NCBI GenBank assembly: GCA_002402375.1
Contig: DHFT01000040.1
Span: forward strand, 5,051-10,053
Direction: 5' to 3'
DNA length: 5,003 nt
DNA from: Elusimicrobia bacterium UBA4817
GTDB taxonomy: Bacteria > Elusimicrobiota > UBA8919
Positions 1 through 5,003 of this stretch are shown piece after piece. The notes beneath the pieces are model-generated. The model had not been told where the DNA came from, made no database searches, and saw nothing but the letters and a program-made list of their open reading frames with translations. The translations under genes were made by a program, and so were the position numbers. The first letter of the stretch is position 1. Each line of letters starts with the position of its first letter.

Positions 1-10
1 GTAGTTAAAA

Positions 11-38
11 CCACTTCCCACTTCCTACTTACCACTTA
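11..38. repeat. Heptamer tandem repeat at the cimA 3' end
   Basis: Four consecutive 7-base units on the plus strand: CCACTTC (11-17), CCACTTC (18-24), CTACTTA (25-31) and CCACTTA (32-38). The fourth unit contains the reverse complement of the cimA TAA stop (36-38), so the array begins at the stop codon and extends downstream of the gene. The units differ by one or two bases, as in a degenerate simple repeat. No hairpin typical of a terminator is visible in the 35 bases available. Confidence 0.8.
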
Positions 39-1595
39 CTGTCCTTTCAACAGTTTATATTCTATCGCATCAACCAATGCCTGCCATGATGCTTCTATTA
101 TATTTTCCGAAACGCCTACGGTGGACCATTCGTTTTTACCGTCCGTTGACTGTATTAAAACCCTTACTTTTGCGCCGGTGCCGTCCGACGGATTTATTAT
201 TCGGACCTTAAAATCGGAAAGCCGAACATTTTTCAACTGCGGATAAAATCTGTCAAGGGCTTTTCTCAACGCATTGTCCAGCGCATTTACCGGGCCGTCC
301 CCTTCGGCAGCGGTAAGTTCTTCCGAACCTTCAACATATACTTTTATAGTCGCCTCGGATTTGAGATGACCGCGAATATCTTTTTCAACGGAAACCCTGA
401 ATCCGCCCAAACTGAAAAAAACTCTGTGCTTACCCGTATTTCTTTTCAATAAAAGTTCAAACGAACCCTCCGCTCCTTCATAAAGATAGCCCTTTTTTTC
501 GCGGTCTTTAACAATTTGCAGAATCTTTTTAACCTTGTCGGAATTTTTCTCAAAGTCAATTTTCAACTCTTTTGATTTGAGAAGAATGTTTGCGCGGCCC
601 GAAAGTTCGGATATTAAAATTCTTCGCTGATTTCCGACGACAGAAGGATCTATATGTTCATATGTTGAGGATTTTTTTGCAACGGCGGATGCATGAACTC
701 CGCCTTTGTGGGCAAATGCAGAATAACCCGTATACGGTTGTTTGTCGCTTGAAATTATATTTGCAACTTCCGACAGATAGCGAAATGTTTCCGTAAGCAA
801 TTTTAGTTTTTCATCCGTTATACAATCAACACCTAATTTTAATTTGATGTTGGGAATTAAGGACGACAAATTTGCGTTTCCGCACCTCTCACCCCATCCG
901 TTAAGAGTGCCCTGAACGAGAACGCAACCTTCCTCAACCGCGACTACCGAATTTGCAACGGCGCAACCGGAATCATTGTGTGCGTGAATTCCCAGCGGGG
1001 TTGTGATATGTCTTTTTACTTCATCAATTATTTTTCTTATCTGATGAGGAAGCATGCCGCCGTTTGTGTCGCAAAGCGAAATATTATCGGCGCCGGCCGC
1101 CTCAGCCGCAGACAAAGTTTTTAACGCGTATTCACAGTTTGAAAGATAGCCGTCAAAAAAATGTTCCGCATCGTAGATAACTTCCAAACCCTTTGATTTC
1201 AGGAATTTTACCGACGAAAAAATCATATCCAGATTTTTTTCCGGAGTCGTATTAAGGGCATGTTTTACATGCAAATCCCATGTTTTTCCGAATATGCAGG
1301 CGGCGGCGGGTTTAACTTTCAGTATTGCTAAAAGATTTTTATCTTGAGCGGGTTTGCTGTTTTTATGTCTGGTTGAACCGAAAGCGGTAATTTTGGAATT
1401 TTTCAGATTGAGTTTTTTTACTTTCAGAAAAAATTCAATCTCCTTCGGATTTGAATAAGGCCAACCGCCCTCAATATAATGAATACCGAGATTGTCAAGC
1501 GCCGCCGCAATTTTCAGTTTATCATCAACGGTTAGAGAAATCCCTTCCCCCTGCGTCCCGTCTCTTAAAGATGTATCAAAAATTTTTACCGTCAT
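36..1595 (-). CDS. cimA: (R)-citramalate synthase
   Basis: This enzyme condenses pyruvate and acetyl-CoA into (R)-citramalate, the first step of the threonine-independent route to 2-oxobutyrate and isoleucine; it is cytosolic. The 519-residue product is full length for the long bacterial CimA type. The N-terminal HMGL-like TIM barrel opens with FDTSLRDGTQGEG (residues 6-18), which holds the catalytic Arg11 and metal-binding Asp12. GIHAHND (202-208) supplies the metal-binding histidines 204 and 206, CGNANL (238-243) follows, and HKGGVHASAV lies at 296-305. The IEGGWPYSNPKE segment (41-52) is typical of CimA rather than 2-isopropylmalate synthase. The C-terminal part, about 390-519, matches the LeuA-type allosteric dimer domain (GDGPVNALDNALR, 432-444), so feedback control by isoleucine or leucine is likely. 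The ATG start has a GGAG seven bases upstream. It follows lysC by 18 bp and is the last gene visible in the operon. A related homocitrate or isopropylmalate synthase is less likely given the N-terminal signature. Confidence 0.95.
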   Translation of the reverse strand: MTVKIFDTSLRDGTQGEGISLTVDDKLKIAAALDNLGIHYIEGGWPYSNPKEIEFFLKVKKLNLKNSKITAFGSTRHKNSKPAQDKNLLAILKVKPAAACIFGKTWDLHVKHALNTTPEKNLDMIFSSVKFLKSKGLEVIYDAEHFFDGYLSNCEYALKTLSAAEAAGADNISLCDTNGGMLPHQIRKIIDEVKRHITTPLGIHAHNDSGCAVANSVVAVEEGCVLVQGTLNGWGERCGNANLSSLIPNIKLKLGVDCITDEKLKLLTETFRYLSEVANIISSDKQPYTGYSAFAHKGGVHASAVAKKSSTYEHIDPSVVGNQRRILISELSGRANILLKSKELKIDFEKNSDKVKKILQIVKDREKKGYLYEGAEGSFELLLKRNTGKHRVFFSLGGFRVSVEKDIRGHLKSEATIKVYVEGSEELTAAEGDGPVNALDNALRKALDRFYPQLKNVRLSDFKVRIINPSDGTGAKVRVLIQSTDGKNEWSTVGVSENIIEASWQALVDAIEYKLLKGQ

Positions 1596-1602
1596 AATTT
1601 TG

Positions 1603-1606
1603 CTCC
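1603..1606 (-). promoter_or_regulatory. Ribosome binding site of cimA
   Basis: GGAG lies seven bases before the ATG at 1595, in the short gap after the lysC stop. It supports this ATG over any internal methionine. The conserved FDTSLRDGTQ motif begins only five residues after the start, so no later start is possible. Confidence 0.75.
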
Positions 1607-1613
1607 ATACTTT

Positions 1614-2087
1614 TTATCCAAGCCCGAACCCTCTGTGTAAAACCCGTACCGCTTGAACAGTGTCTTTGTTTGATATAACGCAGGAAATTTTTATCTCCGA
1701 AGTTGATATCATCTGTATGTTTATTCCGTTATCGGCGAGTATTTTGAACATTTTTGAAGCGACGCCGGGATGGCTGCGCATTCCGATTCCCACAATTGAG
1801 ACCTTGGCAACATTTTCGTCAAATATAACCGCGCCGCCGCCTAATTTTTTAGAGATATTTTTTAACAATGAAACTGTGGTTTTAAGGTCATTTTTTGAGA
1901 CGGTGAAGGAAATATCGTTGCGTTTATCGCTGGCAGCCGACTGGATTATCATATCAACATTTATATTTTTCTTTGCAAGCACGCCGAAAATTTTTGCGGC
2001 AATTCCCGGTCTGTCGGGAACATCCGTAATTGAAAGTTTTGACTCATTTTTGTCAAACGCCACACCCGACACAACAACATTTTCCAT
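1614..2087 (-). CDS. lysC: Aspartate kinase beta subunit from an internal in-frame start
   Basis: An in-frame ATG at Met247 of LysC is preceded by a complete AAGGAGGT and a seven-base spacer, and would yield a 157-residue protein holding only the two ACT domains. In Corynebacterium glutamicum LysC and Bacillus subtilis aspartokinase II, an internal start at the equivalent place makes the beta subunit of an alpha2-beta2 enzyme. The product here would begin MENVVVSGVAFDKNESK, which aligns by eye with the Corynebacterium beta start (MEEAVLTGVATDKSEAK, recalled from memory). The role inferred is effector binding and stabilisation of the catalytic alpha subunit. That it is really translated is an inference from the ribosome binding site and the family precedent. 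Confidence 0.75.
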   Translation of the reverse strand: MENVVVSGVAFDKNESKLSITDVPDRPGIAAKIFGVLAKKNINVDMIIQSAASDKRNDISFTVSKNDLKTTVSLLKNISKKLGGGAVIFDENVAKVSIVGIGMRSHPGVASKMFKILADNGINIQMISTSEIKISCVISNKDTVQAVRVLHRGFGLG

Positions 2088-2825
2088 TTTGGGGACCTCC
2101 TTCATAATGAGCGTGCCTTTTTCATCCGAAAAACTGGACCGGACATGAATTACAACATTGTATTTTTTTGCAACTTCAATAGAGCGGGACATCATCACCT
2201 GACTTCCTACCCCTGCAAGTTCTAACATCTCATCATAAGAGAGCAGTTCAAGTTTTTTTGCATGCGTTATAAGGCGGGGGTCAGTTGTATAAACACCTTT
2301 TACATCGGTATAAATCTCGCACTCTTTCGCTTTAAGCGCGGCAGCAAGGGCAACAGCCGTTAAATCGCTGCCTCCTCTTCCGAGCGTTGTAATATCGTCG
2401 TTAGGATTTATGCCCTGAAAACCGGCAACGATTACAATTTTATCTTTTTTAAGTTCTTCCAAAATTTTTTTCGGTTTGATTTTTTTTATTTTCGCTTTTG
2501 TGTGAACATTATCGGCATAAATTCCCGCCTGCGGACCTGTTAAAGAAATTGCGTCAAAACCTTTTGATTTTATTGCAATTGTCAGCAGTGCTATTGATTG
2601 CATTTCACCCGTTGCAAGAAGCAGGTCCATCTCTCTGAGGTCGGGCGTATCGGCGAGACGGTTGGCTCTTTCTATTAAGTCATCGGTCATATCTCCCGGG
2701 GCGGATACAACAACGACTACCCGGCTTTTTTTTGCCTTTTGCATTATGCGTTCGGCAACATTTTTTATTTTTTCCGGGGTCGCTACCGACGAACCGCCGA
2801 ATTTCATTACAACAAGGTCATTCAT
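1614..2825 (-). CDS. lysC: Aspartate kinase (alpha subunit, full length)
   Basis: It phosphorylates L-aspartate with ATP to 4-phospho-L-aspartate, the committed step for lysine, threonine and methionine. The 403-residue length fits monofunctional aspartate kinases of the Bacillus/Corynebacterium type. The N-terminal amino-acid kinase domain runs to about residue 240: KFGGSSVATPEKI (8-20) for nucleotide and aspartate binding, TTLGRGGSDLTA (146-157), and EIYTDVKGVYTTDPR (170-184). Two ACT domains follow, at about 264-330 (VPDRPGIAAKIFGVLAKKNI) and 342-400 (RSHPGVASKMF, then STSEIKISCV), so allosteric inhibition by lysine and/or threonine is expected. The ATG has only a weak AG-rich leader, with the thrB stop 11 bp upstream, so translation may be coupled to thrB. 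A much stronger ribosome binding site inside the gene starts a separate ACT-domain product (see the beta subunit entry). Confidence 0.96.
   Translation of the reverse strand: MNDLVVMKFGGSSVATPEKIKNVAERIMQKAKKSRVVVVVSAPGDMTDDLIERANRLADTPDLREMDLLLATGEMQSIALLTIAIKSKGFDAISLTGPQAGIYADNVHTKAKIKKIKPKKILEELKKDKIVIVAGFQGINPNDDITTLGRGGSDLTAVALAAALKAKECEIYTDVKGVYTTDPRLITHAKKLELLSYDEMLELAGVGSQVMMSRSIEVAKKYNVVIHVRSSFSDEKGTLIMKEVPKMENVVVSGVAFDKNESKLSITDVPDRPGIAAKIFGVLAKKNINVDMIIQSAASDKRNDISFTVSKNDLKTTVSLLKNISKKLGGGAVIFDENVAKVSIVGIGMRSHPGVASKMFKILADNGINIQMISTSEIKISCVISNKDTVQAVRVLHRGFGLG
2095..2102 (-). promoter_or_regulatory. Strong internal ribosome binding site within lysC
   Basis: AAGGAGGT, a full match to the anti-Shine-Dalgarno, sits seven bases before the internal ATG at 2087. 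It encodes residues Lys242-Glu243-Val244 of LysC and is the best ribosome binding site in the window, far better than that of lysC itself. Confidence 0.8.
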
Positions 2826-2836
2826 AAATTTCTTTT

Positions 2837-3757
2837 TTATTTTGAAATTTGTATTCCGTTATTGTCAAAATCGCATATAATATATTTTGAAGTTATCCTG
2901 TGACCAAAAAATGCTTTTTGCATTGCCATACCAATTTTAACCGCCGAATTTTCATTGCTTATGGCTAAAATAGAAGGTCCGCTTCCTGAAATACAAACAC
3001 CGTAGACACCGGATTTTTTGGCAGAGTTAAAAACATCATCCATACCCGGGATAAGTTTTTTTCTGTACGGCTGGTGAAGTTTATCTTCCATCGCGATTGA
3101 AAGCAGTTCATATTTTTTCTGAATGATTGCCGACATAAAAAGCGCAACCCTGCTTGAATTAAAAACGGCATCTTTATGCGGAATTGTTTTCGGCAAAATA
3201 TTTCGTGCCTTATCCGTTGACAACTCAAAATCCGGAATACACAAAACCGCTTTTAAGTCGAAAGGCATTTTTACCTTTGTATATTTTACATTATTTCCAT
3301 CAAAATTGCAAATGCACAATCCTCCGAAATAGGAAGGTACAACATTATCCGGATGTCCCTCCAATTTTGAAACAATCTGAATAATCTCATCTTCCGAAAG
3401 TTTTTTTCTGCAGAGTTCGTTTGCAGCAACTATCCCGCCAAGCCGAGCCGACGCCGAACTACCGATACCGCGGGACAATGGTATGTGATTTATAAGTCGT
3501 AATTTATATGCCGGCGGTACGGTTTTGCATATACGGAATACTGTTTTCATCGCCTGCAAAACCACATTTTTTTCATTCTTTGGAAGCGTATCCTTTCCCT
3601 CTCCGATAATTTCAATTTTCAACTCGTGAACTCGTGAATTCGTGAACTCATATGCGACTTCAATTTCGTTATATAATTTCAACGCCGCACCGAGCACATC
3701 AAACCCGCTGCCGAAATTAGCCGTCGTCGCCGGAATCTTAATTTTTATGGTTTTCAT
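2837..3757 (-). CDS. thrB: Homoserine kinase (GHMP family)
   Basis: It phosphorylates L-homoserine with ATP to O-phosphohomoserine, the substrate of threonine synthase. The 306-residue length is normal for ThrB. GHMP motif 1 is PATTANFGSGFDVLGAAL (9-26). Motif 2, the phosphate loop, is PLSRGIGSSASA (93-104). Motif 3 is GVCISGSGPSILA (254-266). ThrB-specific blocks are EGHPDNVVPSYFGG (133-146), STDKARNILPK (180-190) and EDKLHQPYRKKLIPG (224-238), which separate it from mevalonate or shikimate GHMP kinases. The ATG is the only in-frame start near the conserved N-terminus. An AGAGGA ribosome binding site, overlapping the upstream endonuclease stop codon, lies 13 bases away, which is a rather long spacing. 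lysC follows after 11 bp. Residues 37-46 (EFTNSRVHEL) are encoded by an 8-bp tandem repeat, in what should be the loop between two N-terminal beta strands; the reading frame stays open. Confidence 0.95.
   Translation of the reverse strand: MKTIKIKIPATTANFGSGFDVLGAALKLYNEIEVAYEFTNSRVHELKIEIIGEGKDTLPKNEKNVVLQAMKTVFRICKTVPPAYKLRLINHIPLSRGIGSSASARLGGIVAANELCRKKLSEDEIIQIVSKLEGHPDNVVPSYFGGLCICNFDGNNVKYTKVKMPFDLKAVLCIPDFELSTDKARNILPKTIPHKDAVFNSSRVALFMSAIIQKKYELLSIAMEDKLHQPYRKKLIPGMDDVFNSAKKSGVYGVCISGSGPSILAISNENSAVKIGMAMQKAFFGHRITSKYIICDFDNNGIQISK
3621..3650. repeat. Octamer tandem repeat inside thrB
   Basis: Nearly four units of an 8-base repeat on the plus strand: AACTCGTG (3621-3628), AACTCGTG (3629-3636), AATTCGTG (3637-3644) and AACTCA plus divergence (3645-3650). 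The third unit differs by one base and creates a GAATTC. The array encodes part of the N-terminal loop of homoserine kinase, about residues 37-46. Eight is not a multiple of three, so gain or loss of one unit would shift the thrB frame, while three units (24 bases) preserve it. Confidence 0.9.
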
Positions 3758-3770
3758 GATTGTTTTTTTA

Positions 3771-3776
3771 TCCTCT
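3771..3776 (-). promoter_or_regulatory. Ribosome binding site of thrB overlapping the upstream stop codon
   Basis: AGAGGA shares its first base with the TGA stop of the endonuclease gene (3776-3778) and is separated from the thrB ATG by 13 bases, mostly A. Ribosomes finishing the endonuclease would end on this site, which suggests translational coupling. The spacing is longer than the usual 5-9 bases, so the site may be weak. Confidence 0.55.
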
Positions 3777-4834
3777 CAATAAACATTTTTATTTATCATA
3801 ATCTTAAAATTATTCGCTATTGATTCTTGTTTTAATAACTTGAGCATTTCTATTTGCATTTCGTTTAATGATTCCATTCTAAAGCCACTTCCTGTTGTAA
3901 GTTTAAGAACGGGCACAGGATTATATTTTTCTCCTTCAACTCTTACATCCTCCAAATTTGTAAACAAAATCATTTTCCACAAACCATCTTTTATATCGGT
4001 CAAAGACGGAAGTTTATCGTCTTTTGTATGTTTTCCTTCAATCAGATAAATGTCTTGCTTGTTTATAATAACCTCATCAGATGTAAAATAATAATAGCCC
4101 CCAAGATAGTTTTTAATGGTCAATGTTGCTTTAGTGCCCGACAATTTTTCTTTCGGTTGAATGGTAATGCTTTCTCTATGTTGTGCTTTTTCGGCCAAAT
4201 CCCTTGATAAGTGCATAAAAACTTCTTTGCTTTTCAATAAGTTCTGAATCCTTTTTTCTGCAAACTTTGTTGAATGCATTTCTATTCCGAGTTTTTCTGA
4301 AATTTTTATATATGCATCCAGTGCCCTCCGTCCTATTTCTCCAACCTTATCTACTTGAGATAAATTCCAGTGCAAAGCATCCGATTGGTAAGATAAAAGA
4401 TGTTTTATCTCTGACTTAATATGCGTTGTATCAAATCTTTGTTCTGTTATTTTTTCTTCTTTTCTCGGATTTGGTTCAGCATCAACATAATAAGAAATGA
4501 TTGTATAAACACCCAATAAACTCATTGATGAAATTGTATCCCACTGCAAATAATCTCTGTCTCCCTTTTTACCTTCATCTTTATAGATTGGAATTATGGT
4601 TATCTTTTTTCCCTGAAAACTCAGAGAGTCATAAACCCGTGCATATGGATATGTTCTTGACCTTTTTGCCGATGTCCACCAACTCGCTGCAATTTGATTT
4701 TCTTCATCAATTTTTAATAAGAAAGAACCGTTTTGAATTATTGCTGTATTAAGTTCTGAGAAGATGTAATTCTTTAGTTCCCTACATAAAAATGGTTTAT
4801 ATTTTATTCCGGTTATTTTAGCCGATATGTGCAT
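3776..4834 (-). CDS. Probable type II restriction endonuclease, family not recognised
   Basis: The 352-residue product is most likely the DNA-cleaving partner of the methyltransferase ending at 4818, with which it overlaps by 17 bp. A PD-(D/E)XK-like nuclease core is visible towards the C-terminus: Asp253 in TSDEVII, then Glu266 and Lys268 in YLIEGKHTKDDK, on adjacent predicted strands. The helix IKDGLWKMILFTNL (281-294) follows, as is usual after this motif. The N-terminal third has a compact motif-rich block, ASWWTSAKRSRTYPYARVYD (50-69) and IIPIYKDEGKKGDRDYLQWD (80-99), which could be substrate-binding or structural. A helical middle region (about 137-220) may bind DNA. There is no signal peptide or clear membrane segment. 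The ATG at 4834 was chosen because GGGAAGGG precedes it; an in-frame TTG at 4906 has no such site. Base composition is AT-richer than most of the biosynthetic genes. The role rests on the motif and on gene context; the recognition site cannot be read from sequence. Confidence 0.72.
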   Translation of the reverse strand: MHISAKITGIKYKPFLCRELKNYIFSELNTAIIQNGSFLLKIDEENQIAASWWTSAKRSRTYPYARVYDSLSFQGKKITIIPIYKDEGKKGDRDYLQWDTISSMSLLGVYTIISYYVDAEPNPRKEEKITEQRFDTTHIKSEIKHLLSYQSDALHWNLSQVDKVGEIGRRALDAYIKISEKLGIEMHSTKFAEKRIQNLLKSKEVFMHLSRDLAEKAQHRESITIQPKEKLSGTKATLTIKNYLGGYYYFTSDEVIINKQDIYLIEGKHTKDDKLPSLTDIKDGLWKMILFTNLEDVRVEGEKYNPVPVLKLTTGSGFRMESLNEMQIEMLKLLKQESIANNFKIMINKNVY

Positions 4835-5003
4835 ATTTCCCTTCCCGTATAACAACTTCAAAAGTATCAGATTTATTGTGTAAATGCATTTGTCCTTCAA
4901 AACCAAGTTTCTTTTTTATAATTGGTATCAGTTTTTCTTTTAATTCTATTCCGATACTGTTTCGTCCTAAATCTCTTGCTACTTTCATTGTTGTACCGCT
5001 ACC
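4818..5003 (-). CDS. DNA methyltransferase, C-terminal fragment cut by the window edge
   Basis: Only the last 61 codons and the stop are present; the rest lies beyond position 5003. The fragment opens with GSGTTMKVARDLGRNSIGIE. GSGTT is the SAM-binding motif I (usually DPFxGSGTT) and the following GRNSIGIE is motif II with its acidic ribose-binding residue. These are signatures of amino-methyltransferases that modify N6-adenine or N4-cytosine. Motif I lying within 62 residues of the C-terminus fits the beta class, where the catalytic DPPY-type motif and target recognition region come first. The inferred role is host protection against the endonuclease that starts at 4834. The gene order, methyltransferase then endonuclease with overlap, is common in type II systems. 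The methylated base and target sequence cannot be told from this piece. Confidence 0.85.
   Translation of the reverse strand, partial: GSGTTMKVARDLGRNSIGIELKEKLIPIIKKKLGFEGQMHLHNKSDTFEVVIREGKYAHIG
4839..4846 (-). promoter_or_regulatory. Ribosome binding site of the endonuclease gene
   Basis: GGGAAGGG lies four bases before the ATG at 4834 and within the last codons of the methyltransferase gene. It decides the start of the endonuclease and rules against the upstream in-frame TTG. The overlap suggests that the endonuclease is translated only after, or together with, the methyltransferase. Confidence 0.6.

Noticed and set aside
1..35. Rho-independent terminator after cimA
   Set aside because: No stem-loop followed by a T run can be drawn in the 35 bases available; only the heptamer repeat is seen.
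1660..2148. Open frame on the plus strand opposite lysC (162 codons)
   Set aside because: It is antisense to the well-supported ACT domains of LysC and has no recognisable motifs; it is a shadow of the AT-rich coding on the other strand.
2726..2733. Run of eight T on the plus strand (A8 on the coding strand) in lysC as a programmed slippage site
   Set aside because: The frame reads straight through with normal LysC sequence on both sides, and similar A runs are common as lysine codons in this AT-rich genome.
2965..3228. Second minus-strand open frame inside thrB (87 codons)
   Set aside because: It runs in another frame through conserved ThrB motifs, has no ribosome binding site and shows no family signature.
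3758..3900. Possible promoter for thrB in the 3' end of the endonuclease (TATGAT-like sequences on the minus strand)
   Set aside because: AT-rich DNA gives many -10-like hexamers, and no matching -35 element was found at the right distance.
4501..4752. Plus-strand open frame opposite the endonuclease N-terminus (83 codons)
   Set aside because: It is antisense to the conserved N-terminal block of the endonuclease and shows no domain or ribosome binding site.
4835..4906. Longer endonuclease reading frame beginning at an in-frame TTG at 4906 (24 extra residues)
   Set aside because: It needs a TTG start without a ribosome binding site and would overlap the methyltransferase by 89 bp. The ATG at 4834 has GGGAAGGG just upstream and gives a natural N-terminus.

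Overview
The window carries five genes, all on the minus strand, so transcription runs from right to left. In that order they are: the 3' end of a DNA methyltransferase gene (cut by the window edge at 5003), a probable type II restriction endonuclease gene, a homoserine kinase (thrB), an aspartate kinase (lysC) and a citramalate synthase (cimA). Gaps are tiny: a 17-bp overlap, then 18, 11 and 18 bp. No intergenic stretch exceeds about 40 bases, and I see no RNA genes, CRISPR arrays or insertion sequences.

The three left-hand genes are amino-acid biosynthesis genes. LysC phosphorylates aspartate at the head of the aspartate family. ThrB phosphorylates homoserine on the way to threonine. CimA makes (R)-citramalate from pyruvate and acetyl-CoA, the threonine-independent entry to isoleucine. 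One transcription unit would thus supply threonine (and lysine/methionine precursors) together with isoleucine precursors. lysC contains a second start: a perfect Shine-Dalgarno sequence seven bases before an in-frame ATG where the regulatory ACT half begins. This is the layout of aspartate kinases that make separate alpha and beta subunits.

The right-hand 1.2 kb is a restriction-modification pair. The methyltransferase tail begins at the SAM-binding GSGTT motif, and the endonuclease gene starts inside the methyltransferase stop region. The endonuclease is AT-richer than most of the biosynthetic genes (about 32% GC in two hand-counted 60-base lines, against 38, 48 and 62% in three lines from lysC, cimA and thrB). 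It ends directly on the thrB ribosome binding site, which looks like an accessory cassette lodged in or against a housekeeping operon.

Two short tandem repeats stand out: four copies of an 8-mer inside the thrB coding sequence and four copies of a 7-mer that run into the cimA stop codon.

The organism is a bacterium of moderate to low GC. The gene combination and repeat style would fit an uncultured lineage such as Omnitrophota or Elusimicrobiota, but that is a guess; the sequence does not settle the phylum.
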